From: an uncultured Pelagibacteraceae bacterium | Lineage (GTDB): Bacteria > Pseudomonadota > Alphaproteobacteria > Pelagibacterales > Pelagibacteraceae | Length of the DNA stretch: 64,000 bases | Assembly (NCBI GenBank): GCA_902628495.1 | Contig: CACONH010000001.1 | Coordinates: 248,001-312,000 of the forward strand | Reading direction: 5' to 3' | Part shown: in pieces, positions 30,275 to 39,128 of the stretch | How the letters are laid out: each line of letters starts with the position of its first letter | Position numbering within the stretch: the first letter of the stretch is position 1 | Notes under the pieces: model-generated | Database searches by the model: none | What the model saw: only the letters and a program-made list of their open reading frames with translations | What the model was told of the DNA's origin: nothing | Made by a program: the position numbers and the translations under genes

Positions 30275-30301
30275 TCTATAGTATGTAATCAATTATGTCA
30301 A
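30275..30301 (-). promoter_or_regulatory. Promoter of the metX SAM-II leader
   Basis: On the minus strand a perfect -35 TTGACA (30301-30296) is followed by a 15-base spacer and TATAGA (30280-30275). Transcription should begin near 30268, almost exactly at the 5' edge of the aptamer, which supports both calls. The spacer is slightly short. Confidence 0.55.
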
Positions 30302-30362
30302 TTACAACTGATCGTTGTTTAATTTTATTTCAATTATTTTATTATTATTTATATATATCGAT

Positions 30363-31436
30363 ATGCAAAAAGTAATTTTTAGGAAAATCGGAGTAAAAAG
30401 TTACAAACCTGGTAGGTCAGTACTTTTAAACAAAAAAAAAATTGTCAAATTATCAGCAAATGAGTCTGCATTAGGTTACTCACCAAGAGTAAAAAAAAAA
30501 TTATCGAAAATTAATTTATTATCTAAATATCCCGACTCAAAGTCTAAAAATTTACGTAAGGAAATTTCAAAGAAATTTAGATGTAATTTCGATCAGATAA
30601 TTTGTGGCTCAGGTTCAGATGAAGTAATTCAAATGATTTGTCAATTATTTTTAACAAAATCAGATGAAGTAATTGTGCCAAAATATAGTTTTTTAATGTA
30701 TAGAATTTATTCAGGAATAATAGGAGCCAAAGTTGTCTATGCTGATGAAGAAAATTTTAAAGTATCGGTAGAAAATATATTAAAAAAAGTAACTCGAAAA
30801 ACTAAAATTGTTTTTTTAGCAAATCCTAATAACCCAACAGCAACTTATTTGTCTGCATTAGAATTAAAAAATTTAAGAAAAAGGCTCAGAGCAAATATTC
30901 TGTTAGTAGTTGACGATGCTTACGAAGAATATATGATAAATAAAGACTATAAGTCTGGATTAAACTTATTTAAAAATAAAAGTAATGTTTTTATTTTAAG
31001 AACTTTTTCTAAAATTTATGGACTAGCTTCCCTAAGAGTTGGATGGGGGTACGGATCAAAGGAAATAGTAAAAGCATTGATGAAAATTAAACCACCATTT
31101 AATATTACAAAAATAGGAGAGTTATCAGCTATTGAATCACTTAAAGATAAAATATTTATATCGAAATCAATTAAACATAATAAAAAATGGGCAGAAAAAC
31201 TTAAACGTAACTTAGAAAAAAATCATATTACAACAAATAAAGTGTCTGCGAACTTTTTGTTATTAAATTTCGATAAGTGTAAAATTTCAGCCCAAAAATT
31301 TAAAAAAAAACTTGAAGAAAAAGGTATTATTGTTAGAAGCCTTGAAGTATACGGTATAAAAAATAAATTAAGAGTAACAATAGGAAATTCTAAAGAAAAT
31401 AATTTTTTTCTGAAAACATTAAAATCAATATTCTAA
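30363..31436 (+). CDS. hisC: Histidinol-phosphate aminotransferase family (HisC)
   Basis: This PLP enzyme transaminates imidazole-acetol phosphate in histidine synthesis, and in this genomic setting it may also serve phenylalanine/tyrosine synthesis. The 357-residue protein has LSANESALGYSP at the start of the core, SGSDEVIQMICQLF, FLANPNNPTATY, and the PLP lysine in RTFSKIYGLASLRVGWG. I chose ATG 30363; a TTG 48 bases upstream would add a hydrophobic stretch with no family support. It is divergent from metX and followed at once by the prephenate dehydrogenase, a conserved alphaproteobacterial arrangement. Confidence 0.92.
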   Translation: MQKVIFRKIGVKSYKPGRSVLLNKKKIVKLSANESALGYSPRVKKKLSKINLLSKYPDSKSKNLRKEISKKFRCNFDQIICGSGSDEVIQMICQLFLTKSDEVIVPKYSFLMYRIYSGIIGAKVVYADEENFKVSVENILKKVTRKTKIVFLANPNNPTATYLSALELKNLRKRLRANILLVVDDAYEEYMINKDYKSGLNLFKNKSNVFILRTFSKIYGLASLRVGWGYGSKEIVKALMKIKPPFNITKIGELSAIESLKDKIFISKSIKHNKKWAEKLKRNLEKNHITTNKVSANFLLLNFDKCKISAQKFKKKLEEKGIIVRSLEVYGIKNKLRVTIGNSKENNFFLKTLKSIF

Positions 31437-31437
31437 A

Positions 31438-32343
31438 ATGTTTAATAATATATTAATTGTTGGATGTGGACTGATAGGATCCTCTATTTTAAGAGGTTCA
31501 TTAAGCAAAAAAATCTCAAAAAATATTCATGTTTTTGAAAAATCAAAAAAAAATATCAATTTAATAAAAAAAATTGATAAGAAAATTAAATTTCTTAACA
31601 AGATAGACAATAAAGTTTCCAATATGGACTTGATTGTACTTTCTACGCATATGAGCCAATATAATAATATAATTAAAAAGATGCAAAGACACATTTCGCC
31701 GAAAAATTTGATAACCGACACAGGCTCAACTAAACGTAATATTGAAAATTTAATTAATAGAAATAAAAAATTAAAAAAAATATTTATCCCAAGCCATCCA
31801 ATTGCTGGATCAGAAGTAAGTGGACCAGAGTTTGGAGATAAAGATTTATTTAAAGACAAGTGGTGTATAATTTTGAAAGGTAATGATAAATCTAAAAAAA
31901 ATTTAAAAAAAATAGAAAAATTTTGGAAGAAACTTGGATCAAAAATAATATTTATGAATTCTATTGATCATGATAAAATTTTCTCGATAACTAGTCATTT
32001 ACCGCATTTAATTGCTTACAATTTAGTGAAAACCGCTATTGATTTTCAAAAGAAAAGCAAAAAAAGTATTATAAAATATAGCGCAGGTGGTCTAAGAGAT
32101 TTTTCAAGAACAGCAGCATCTAATGAAATAATGTGGCGTGATATTTTCTTTGAAAATAAAGATAATATTATCGATTCAATAAATATTTTTATAAGAAATT
32201 TAAAAAATTTTAAAAAGCTTATTAAAAATCAAAATAACACAAATATTTTAAAGATACTTAAGAATTCAAAAAAAGTTCGAAAACAAATAATTAATTTAAA
32301 ACAAGATGTATCAAAACCTAATTTTGGTAGAGATATACTTTAA
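31438..32343 (+). CDS. tyrC: Prephenate/arogenate (cyclohexadienyl) dehydrogenase
   Basis: It oxidatively decarboxylates prephenate or arogenate on the way to tyrosine. The 301-residue protein has the NAD motif IVGCGLIGSSILRG, then IVLSTHMSQ, DTGSTKRNIE, the conserved HPIAGSEVSGPEFGD, ITSHLPHLIAYNLV, and SAGGLRDFSRTAAS. There is no fused chorismate mutase domain. It lies one base after hisC and its 3' end overlaps the convergent sulfotransferase gene by 4 bases. Confidence 0.92.
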   Translation: MFNNILIVGCGLIGSSILRGSLSKKISKNIHVFEKSKKNINLIKKIDKKIKFLNKIDNKVSNMDLIVLSTHMSQYNNIIKKMQRHISPKNLITDTGSTKRNIENLINRNKKLKKIFIPSHPIAGSEVSGPEFGDKDLFKDKWCIILKGNDKSKKNLKKIEKFWKKLGSKIIFMNSIDHDKIFSITSHLPHLIAYNLVKTAIDFQKKSKKSIIKYSAGGLRDFSRTAASNEIMWRDIFFENKDNIIDSINIFIRNLKNFKKLIKNQNNTNILKILKNSKKVRKQIINLKQDVSKPNFGRDIL

Positions 32344-33854
32344 TTCAAATCTTTTAGGCTAGTTAAATAACTTTCATAGCCGCTATATGATTTTAAGGAT
32401 GTGTTATATATTGGTTTTCTCGCTTGGTTAAAGCTGATTGTTTTAATCACTCGTTTATTTTTGTGATGTTGTAAACATTTGTCATCCCAGTCTAAAGAAC
32501 AAAATTCTAATAATTTTTTTACCTCATTTTTAGTATCGTTAACCAGATCTTCGTATTTTAGATCATATATATTATTAGGAAAAAGATTTTTCCAAAAAAA
32601 CATCAAATCTTTATAAGATTTATAATAGTTAGACAAATCTTTTAAATCATTCCCAAAGCTTATTTTTGTAGGAAAATAGTTTTTATATATTGACCAACAA
32701 TTATCTATAGGGCTTCTAATAATATTGATAAATTTTGAATTTGGTAAGAACTTTATGATAAAACCAATATAGAAAAAATTAAGTGGTGCTTTATCTGTAA
32801 AAAGTTTTTCAGAGTTATCAGCATTAGATATATAGTCTAAGTAATCATTCCTACAATTTAATAAATCATTTTCACTTAAATTTTGATTAAATCTGAAATA
32901 ATCGTTATAAATTTTTTGTATATAGGGTAACTCACCACCACCAAATACATTTTCATGAGACGACAAAATTTGTTCAGTTAAAGATGTCCCTGATCTTGGC
33001 ATACCTATGATAAAAATAAATTTTCTACTTTTTAAATTTAATTTAAAATTATCCAAAGATTTAAACTTAATTTTAATTGAATTAAATTTTTTTTTATCCT
33101 CTTCAAAATTATAATTACTAATTTTTTTTGATAGGTCATTTGCTTTCTTGTAATTTTCAAAAGACTCTGAATAATTATTTTGATCGCCGTATGCTTTTCC
33201 AAGAGCAAAATGTAGATGCAATAATGAATTGTCATCGAGTTTCATGGTTGACAATTTTTGCCTTAAGCTAGAAAAGTGCTTATTTGGAGAATTATACTTT
33301 TCCATTTGAGAAATCATCCTATCTGCTTCTGTAAAATTAGGTTTAAGCTCTAACATTTTATAATATAATTTCTTAGATTTTTCAAAATTACCTAAACTGT
33401 TGTGAAGACCTGCTAAGTTATACATTATCGCAAGTTCCTCAGGTTTCTTTAATAAAATTTTTTCATAAATAGATATTGCCTCTTCATTTTGATCTAAATT
33501 TTTTTTTAAATTCGCCAAATTATTTAACAAACTTAAATTGTCATTATCAATTTTAAGTCCTTTCTTGTAGTAGTCCCCAGCTTTTTTGTATTGATAAATA
33601 TTTGAATAAAACATTCCTAAATTATTTAAAAAATCAATGTTATTTGGATTAACTTTTAAAGCTGATTCCATCACGCTTATAGCTTTTTTGATATTATTTT
33701 TGTTATTATAAGAGAGACATAATAAATTATAAAAAACATCAATTTTATTTTTTTTTAAAACTAGATTGCATTCCTCTATAACTTCATCATATTTCCCTCC
33801 TAAAAATTTTTTTTTCAACTCTTCAAATTTACTTTTTAAATCTTGTACGTTCAT
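32340..33854 (-). CDS. TPR-repeat sulfotransferase family protein
   Basis: The N-terminal half of this 504-residue protein (about 1-200) is a run of tetratricopeptide repeats (for example FLNNLGMFYSNIYQYKKAGDYY and AIMYNLAGLHNSLGNFEKSKKLY). The C-terminal half (about 260-500) is a sulfotransferase domain: the 5'-phosphosulfate-binding loop is FIIGMPRSGTSLTEQILSSH, and FINIIRSPIDNCWSIYKNYF matches the 3'-phosphate-binding motif. By family it should move a sulfo group from PAPS to an unknown acceptor. The gene starts directly after the NlpC/P60 gene, suggesting an envelope-related role. The acceptor cannot be inferred. Confidence 0.85.
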   Translation of the reverse strand: MNVQDLKSKFEELKKKFLGGKYDEVIEECNLVLKKNKIDVFYNLLCLSYNNKNNIKKAISVMESALKVNPNNIDFLNNLGMFYSNIYQYKKAGDYYKKGLKIDNDNLSLLNNLANLKKNLDQNEEAISIYEKILLKKPEELAIMYNLAGLHNSLGNFEKSKKLYYKMLELKPNFTEADRMISQMEKYNSPNKHFSSLRQKLSTMKLDDNSLLHLHFALGKAYGDQNNYSESFENYKKANDLSKKISNYNFEEDKKKFNSIKIKFKSLDNFKLNLKSRKFIFIIGMPRSGTSLTEQILSSHENVFGGGELPYIQKIYNDYFRFNQNLSENDLLNCRNDYLDYISNADNSEKLFTDKAPLNFFYIGFIIKFLPNSKFINIIRSPIDNCWSIYKNYFPTKISFGNDLKDLSNYYKSYKDLMFFWKNLFPNNIYDLKYEDLVNDTKNEVKKLLEFCSLDWDDKCLQHHKNKRVIKTISFNQARKPIYNTSLKSYSGYESYLTSLKDLN

Positions 33855-34568
33855 TTATCTAATTCCGATCACCTTTAATTTTGCCGTCTTTTTTATTAGT
33901 TCTATTGTTTTATTTATATTCATAACAAGAACCTTTTTTTTAGGTCCGTAAGCATGTATTAATAGGGTCTTTGATAGACAAACTGCAACATGGCCTTTCC
34001 AAAATATAATAGCATTCTTCTTAATATTGCATGGTTTTTTAAAATATTTTATTTGATCTTTCGTATCTCTAGGGCAGTATTGGTTATTAAATTTAAAGAA
34101 AATTTGTACTAATGCCGAACAATCAATTCCTTTATAAGTTTTCCCACCCCATTTATAAGGGATATTTTTGAAAATTTTTATATTTTTAAAAGTCTGCCGT
34201 TTATAATTGATTGGTAGTACATCTTTTTTTTTTATCCAATAATTTTGAAATTTATAAAAATTTTTTGTTTTTTCAGTTACCGAAATTAATGAACAAAATG
34301 GTAGTTTAAAATTTAGTATAAATTTATTTTTTGGTTTAGAATATATAATTGCAAATAAAGACGAAATTTTATGTGTAAATTTCATATTTTTTATAAATTT
34401 TCTTCTTTTTATAAAACCTGTATATTTATCGTATGAGGTCTTAATTTTATACCAGCCATTTTTTTTACTTAATATTTTAAACTTTTCACCATATATCAAT
34501 TGCGAAGATAATTTTGATTTTAAAGATTTTTTTTCATAAATATTTACTATGGGATAATTATTTATCAT
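33855..34568 (-). CDS. NlpC/P60 (C40) peptidase with SH3-like N-terminal region
   Basis: This family cleaves peptide cross-bridges in the cell wall, typically gamma-D-Glu to diamino-acid bonds. The protein is 237 residues from the chosen ATG at 34568, which overlaps the ampG stop as ATGA; a longer frame to 34673 would run deep into ampG. The N-terminal part (about 1-120) has two SH3-like strands sets (IYEKKSLKSKLSSQLIYGEKF, YDKYTGFIKRRKF). The catalytic cysteine is in KGIDCSALVQIFFKF and the histidine in WKGHVAVCL, with a further LLIHAY. No signal peptide is evident, so it may act on muropeptides in the cytoplasm, consistent with its AmpG neighbour. Confidence 0.85.
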   Translation of the reverse strand: MINNYPIVNIYEKKSLKSKLSSQLIYGEKFKILSKKNGWYKIKTSYDKYTGFIKRRKFIKNMKFTHKISSLFAIIYSKPKNKFILNFKLPFCSLISVTEKTKNFYKFQNYWIKKKDVLPINYKRQTFKNIKIFKNIPYKWGGKTYKGIDCSALVQIFFKFNNQYCPRDTKDQIKYFKKPCNIKKNAIIFWKGHVAVCLSKTLLIHAYGPKKKVLVMNINKTIELIKKTAKLKVIGIR

Positions 34569-36028
34569 TTGGTCGGTGCTACTTTTGAAATATATACTAT
34601 TAAAAATAAAACTGGTATTCCTATTAAAGCGGTAGTTATAAAGTAGGCTTGATAACCCATTACATCCACCCATGCCCCAGAGTAACCTGCTATAAGTTTA
34701 GGTAAAAATAACATTATTGAACTGAAAAGTGCATATTGAGTAGCTGTAAATCTTATTGATGTTAACCCAGACAAGTATATTACAAACGCAGCCCCAGCAA
34801 ATCCGCTGGAAATATTGTCAGCTGTAATTACAGAAATTAAGTATTTAATATTAGCTTCTGTACTTGCCAACCAAGCAAAAAGTAGATTGCTCAATGATGC
34901 GATAAGTGCACCAATAAATAAAGTGATCATTGTCCCAAATCTCATCGCAAAATATCCTCCAAAAAGCCCTCCCACAATCGTAGCAAAAACTCCAAAAAAT
35001 TTAGAATATGTTGCAATTTCACCGATGCTATATCCTTTTTCTAGATAAAAAATATTTGCCATAACTCCCATAACAACATCCGCCATTCTGTAAAGTGATA
35101 TCAAAAGCAAAATAAGTATTGCAAACTTTCCATACCTATCGATAAAGTTTTTAATTGGATTATAGTAACTTTCTTTAATTATTGAGCTCTCTTGAAATTT
35201 GAATTTAATTATCAAAAGAAAATATAAACTGCTACATAAAAAACAAATAACTAATTTTAATATTGTAAACAAAAAACTTGTAAAGTTTTTGTCTGAAAAA
35301 GGGTTAATAATATTAGAATAAACAAATATGAAAATTAAAACTGAAATTAATATATTTAGAAAAAATTTAAAGTGTGAATTTGTTTTATTTGAATATTTTC
35401 TTTTTCGCCTCGGTTCATAGGATATAAGATTTGCAATAATACCTATCAACATTAATAGTGACATTACAAGGTATACTTTTTTCCAAACATTATGTTCATA
35501 ATCATCAGCTCCCCATAACGAAGCTAACCACAAACTGCCAGCCCCACCAACTAGCATACCAATTCTATAACCAGCTATATATGTAGACGATAGTGATCCC
35601 TGTAAGTTTTGATCGACAGACTCAATTCTATAAGCATCAATTATTATATCTTGGGTTGCACTAAAAAAAGCAACAAGTGTAATGCACACAGCTGTAATAT
35701 AAATATTATTTTGAGGATCATTTATTGATGTGAGAATTAATGTGAAAATTATTAACAACTGTGTCAGGAGCAACCAGCTTCTTCTATGTCCCATACCAGA
35801 AAAAAAAGGAATGCTAACTTTATCTACTAAAGGGGACCATAAAAATTTAAAAGCATATGCAAATCCAGCCCAACTAAAAAGAGTGACAGTGCTTCTTTCA
35901 ATACCAGCTTTAGTTAACCATACTGATAAAGTAGAAAAAACTAAAAGTATTGGTAACCCCGATGAGAAGCCAAGCATAATCATTTTTAATGGCTTCTCAG
36001 TAAAGAAAAATAAAAAGTTTCTATTCAA
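34565..36028 (-). CDS. ampG: AmpG-type muropeptide MFS permease
   Basis: AmpG permeases import anhydro-muropeptides released from peptidoglycan for recycling. The 487-residue protein is a major-facilitator membrane protein with about 12-14 hydrophobic spans. Family landmarks are MIMLGFSSGLPILL near the start, LWSPLVDKV, GHRRSWLLLTQ, STYIAGYRIGMLVGGAGSLWLA and SSGFAGAAFVIYLSGL. The start is a TTG at 36028 right after the trkH stop; an internal ATG at 35983 would cut into the conserved first helix. Its neighbour is a peptidoglycan peptidase, and AmgK/MurU at 53 kb complete a recycling route. Confidence 0.88.
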   Translation of the reverse strand: MNRNFLFFFTEKPLKMIMLGFSSGLPILLVFSTLSVWLTKAGIERSTVTLFSWAGFAYAFKFLWSPLVDKVSIPFFSGMGHRRSWLLLTQLLIIFTLILTSINDPQNNIYITAVCITLVAFFSATQDIIIDAYRIESVDQNLQGSLSSTYIAGYRIGMLVGGAGSLWLASLWGADDYEHNVWKKVYLVMSLLMLIGIIANLISYEPRRKRKYSNKTNSHFKFFLNILISVLIFIFVYSNIINPFSDKNFTSFLFTILKLVICFLCSSLYFLLIIKFKFQESSIIKESYYNPIKNFIDRYGKFAILILLLISLYRMADVVMGVMANIFYLEKGYSIGEIATYSKFFGVFATIVGGLFGGYFAMRFGTMITLFIGALIASLSNLLFAWLASTEANIKYLISVITADNISSGFAGAAFVIYLSGLTSIRFTATQYALFSSIMLFLPKLIAGYSGAWVDVMGYQAYFITTALIGIPVLFLIVYISKVAPTK

Positions 36029-37474
36029 TTATTTTCTCCAAAAAGATGGTAAAAAAATTATTAGTATCGCAAAAATTTCCAGTCTTCCTAAAATCATACC
36101 TACTGATAGCAACCACTTAGATGGATCAGGAAGCCCAGAATAATTACTATTTGGTCCAATTTCACTCCCCAAGCCAGGGCCAACATTAGATAAAGAAGAT
36201 GCAGCACCTGAAATTGAAGTTATGAAGTCTAAGCCAGTTAAGGTAAGCATTGAAGCCAACACAAAAAATATCAAAATATAAAGATATATAAAAGATACTA
36301 TCGATGCTATCAGCTTATCTTCAACTTTACTATTATTGTATTTCAGATTTATTATAGCTCTTGGATATATAATTTTAATTAATTGATTTCTGATAAAGTA
36401 ATATAAAATGTGTACTCTAAAAATTTTTATTCCACATGTGGTTGATCCAGCGCACCCTCCTATAAACATAAGTATTAAGAAAAAAATTAATGGAAAATTC
36501 CCCCATTGATCAAATTCTTTAGTTACATATCCTGTGCCTGTTAAAATTGAAACTACATTAAAAATTACTGATCTTAGATGTATTTCAAATATACTATTAT
36601 TAACTATAATAAGATAAACAAATAATACTAATATTGAGATTAGAGTTAGTTTAAAAAATAGTTTAACTTGCTCATCTTTAAAAATAATTTTTTTATCATC
36701 AGAAATAAATTTTATATATAATATAAAAGGAATGCTACCTAACAAAATAAATATAATTGAAACAATCTCAATGTAAGCATTATTAAAATATCCTATAGAC
36801 TGATCGTAATTTGAAAAGCCACCAGTTGCTATTGTTGTCATAGAGTGTGTCAAACTATCGAAAGTATTCATTCCAAAAATTTTATAAAATAATGCACACA
36901 AAAAAGTTAAAGATATATATACAGTGATTAGTGTTTTAGAAATTTCTTTAGATTTCGGTAAAATTTTTTCAGAGGTGTCATAAGCGGAAATTTTTAACAA
37001 TTGCATTCCACCAATATTCATAATTGGCATAAGTGTAATAGCCATCAAAATTACACCAATTCCTCCAAGCCATTGAAGCATTGACCTCCAAACGAGTATA
37101 CCTTTTGGTGAACTTTCTATGTTATTTAAAATTGTTGCCCCTGTAGTTGTAATTCCTGACATGCTTTCAAAAAAAGAGTCTGTAATTGATAAATTTAATC
37201 CAGAGAAAAAAAAAGGTAAGGATCCAAATGTTGCAATGCTCAACCATGATAAAGCTGTTAATAAAAAAGCCTGTTGTGTATTTATTAATTTTAAATGATC
37301 AATGTTAGAAAGAAAAAACAATATCCCGAAAGTAATTGTTATAATTCCAGAGGTAATGAAAGTAGAATCAAATTCGTTATAAATTAATTGGAACACCACG
37401 GGAACAATCATGGCAACTCCTAAAATAATTAATAAAATCCCTAATGTAAAAAATACTGTTTTATAATTGGACAT
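36029..37474 (-). CDS. trkH: TrkH-family potassium uptake channel subunit
   Basis: This is the membrane subunit of a Trk/Ktr potassium uptake system. The 481-residue protein has the four-repeat channel design, with selectivity-filter-like loops GITTTGATIL, ATGGFSNYD, LTGTGYVT and SNVGPGLG, and the GGCAGSTTCGIKIFR segment. About 10-12 hydrophobic spans are visible. The regulatory TrkA partner is not in this window. It has its own 85-base divergent region shared with lysK. Confidence 0.92.
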   Translation of the reverse strand: MSNYKTVFFTLGILLIILGVAMIVPVVFQLIYNEFDSTFITSGIITITFGILFFLSNIDHLKLINTQQAFLLTALSWLSIATFGSLPFFFSGLNLSITDSFFESMSGITTTGATILNNIESSPKGILVWRSMLQWLGGIGVILMAITLMPIMNIGGMQLLKISAYDTSEKILPKSKEISKTLITVYISLTFLCALFYKIFGMNTFDSLTHSMTTIATGGFSNYDQSIGYFNNAYIEIVSIIFILLGSIPFILYIKFISDDKKIIFKDEQVKLFFKLTLISILVLFVYLIIVNNSIFEIHLRSVIFNVVSILTGTGYVTKEFDQWGNFPLIFFLILMFIGGCAGSTTCGIKIFRVHILYYFIRNQLIKIIYPRAIINLKYNNSKVEDKLIASIVSFIYLYILIFFVLASMLTLTGLDFITSISGAASSLSNVGPGLGSEIGPNSNYSGLPDPSKWLLSVGMILGRLEIFAILIIFLPSFWRK

Positions 37475-37559
37475 TTTTAACGAACATTATTTTATGGAAA
37501 ATAAATTTCAACATTATATGAATAAAATATGTTCCTAAAATACAAGATATTTTAAATTG

Positions 37560-39128
37560 ATGATAAATATTAAAAAAGAAGATATAGAAAAGTCGAACTC
37601 ATGGCCGTTTGTTGAGGCAAAAAAGATTCTCAAAGAAAGGAAAAAATACATAGATAAAAAAGGAAAAATTATACTACAGACTGGATATGGTCCTTCAGGA
37701 TTACCCCATATTGGAACATTTGGAGAAGTTGCAAGAACAAGCATGGTAGTCAACGCCTTAAATTACTTAACAAATTTACCTAAAGAAATTATTACATTTT
37801 CTGATGATTTAGACGGTTTGAGAAAAGTGCCAGATAACGTTCCAAACAAAGATATACTTAAAAAAAATTTGCATAAGCCTCTTACAGATATTCCTGACCC
37901 GTTTGGAAAATTTAAAAGTTTTGGGGAACATAATAATGAAATGCTCAAAAAATTTTTAGATGAATTCAGTTTTAAATATAAATTTATGAGTTCAACGGCT
38001 TTATATAAATCTGGATATTTTAATGCTACACTAAAAAAAATATTAGATAATTACGAAGGGATAATGGAAATAATTATTCCTACATTAGGTAAAGAAAGAC
38101 AAAAAACATATTCTCCATTTCTTCCTATATGCAAAGAAACAGGTCAAGTGTTAGAAATACCCATTGTCGAAATAAATAAAAAAAATTCATCTTTAATTTT
38201 TGATAATAATGGAAAAAAATTGGAGACAAGTATTTTGGATGGCAATTGCAAACTTCAATGGAAAGTAGATTGGGCAATGAGATGGTATACTCTTGATATT
38301 GATTTTGAAATGTATGGAAAAGACTTAATTGAGAGTGCAATTCTATCTAATAAAATAATTAAACTCTTAGGAAAAAATAATCCCACGGGTTTTGCCTATG
38401 AACTATTTCTTGATGATAAAGGTGAAAAAATTTCAAAGTCAAAAGGAAACGGTGTAACTATTGAGGAATGGCTTAATTATGCCTCACCAGAAAGCTTGTC
38501 CTTGTTTATGTATCAGAATCCAAAAAGAGCAAAAAAATTATATAAAGAAATTGTACCAAAGGCTGTAGATGAGTATTTAGATCTAATCGAAAAAAGTAAG
38601 AAACAGGATGCACGAGAGTTGTTGCTTAATCCTTTATGGCACGTTCATAATGGCAAAATTCCCTCAGAGGATTATATCATGAGTTTTTCCATGCTATTAA
38701 ATTTAGTTGAAACTAGTAATGCTACATCTGTAGAAGTGCTTTGGAAATTTGTAAAAAATTATAAAAAAGATATTACTAAAGACAACTTTCCTATATTTAA
38801 TAATTTAATAAAATATTCAATAAAATATTTTAACGATATCGTTAAACAAAACAAAAAATATAAAAAACCAAATATTTCAGAAAAAAAAGCTTTATTAAAT
38901 TTAATTTCAAGCTTAGAAAAATGTTCTGATAATATGAAGCCTGAGGATATTCAAACAGAAATTTACACAGTAGGAAAAAATAATGGTTATAAGGAAAATC
39001 TTAGAGAATGGTTTAAATTAATTTACGAGGTAGTCTTTGGAGTAGAAAATGGTCCGAGGTTAGGGTTTTTCATAAGTTTTTTTGGAAGAAAGGAAATGAT
39101 TTCACTTATTAAAGAGAAAATAAATTAA
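37560..39128 (+). CDS. lysK: Class I lysyl-tRNA synthetase
   Basis: It charges tRNA-Lys. This is the class I type (archaea and alphaproteobacteria), not the class II LysS. The 522-residue protein has the HIGH motif in GPSGLPHIGTFGE (near residue 43) and the KMSKS motif as KISKSKGNG (about residue 296), with the class I LysRS block YELFLDDKGE just before it. I chose ATG 37560; the preceding in-frame TTG at 37557 is a less likely start. Its stop overlaps pyrD by one base. Confidence 0.94.
   Translation: MINIKKEDIEKSNSWPFVEAKKILKERKKYIDKKGKIILQTGYGPSGLPHIGTFGEVARTSMVVNALNYLTNLPKEIITFSDDLDGLRKVPDNVPNKDILKKNLHKPLTDIPDPFGKFKSFGEHNNEMLKKFLDEFSFKYKFMSSTALYKSGYFNATLKKILDNYEGIMEIIIPTLGKERQKTYSPFLPICKETGQVLEIPIVEINKKNSSLIFDNNGKKLETSILDGNCKLQWKVDWAMRWYTLDIDFEMYGKDLIESAILSNKIIKLLGKNNPTGFAYELFLDDKGEKISKSKGNGVTIEEWLNYASPESLSLFMYQNPKRAKKLYKEIVPKAVDEYLDLIEKSKKQDARELLLNPLWHVHNGKIPSEDYIMSFSMLLNLVETSNATSVEVLWKFVKNYKKDITKDNFPIFNNLIKYSIKYFNDIVKQNKKYKKPNISEKKALLNLISSLEKCSDNMKPEDIQTEIYTVGKNNGYKENLREWFKLIYEVVFGVENGPRLGFFISFFGRKEMISLIKEKIN

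Noticed and set aside
30315-30362. Upstream extension of hisC from a TTG with a hydrophobic stretch (possible signal peptide)
   Set aside because: HisC is a cytoplasmic PLP enzyme, the extension is AT-rich leader sequence, and ATG 30363 matches the normal N-terminus.
34569-34673. 35-residue extension of the NlpC/P60 protein into ampG
   Set aside because: It reads antiphase through conserved AmpG coding sequence. The ATGA overlap at 34565-34568 is the usual coupling in this genome.
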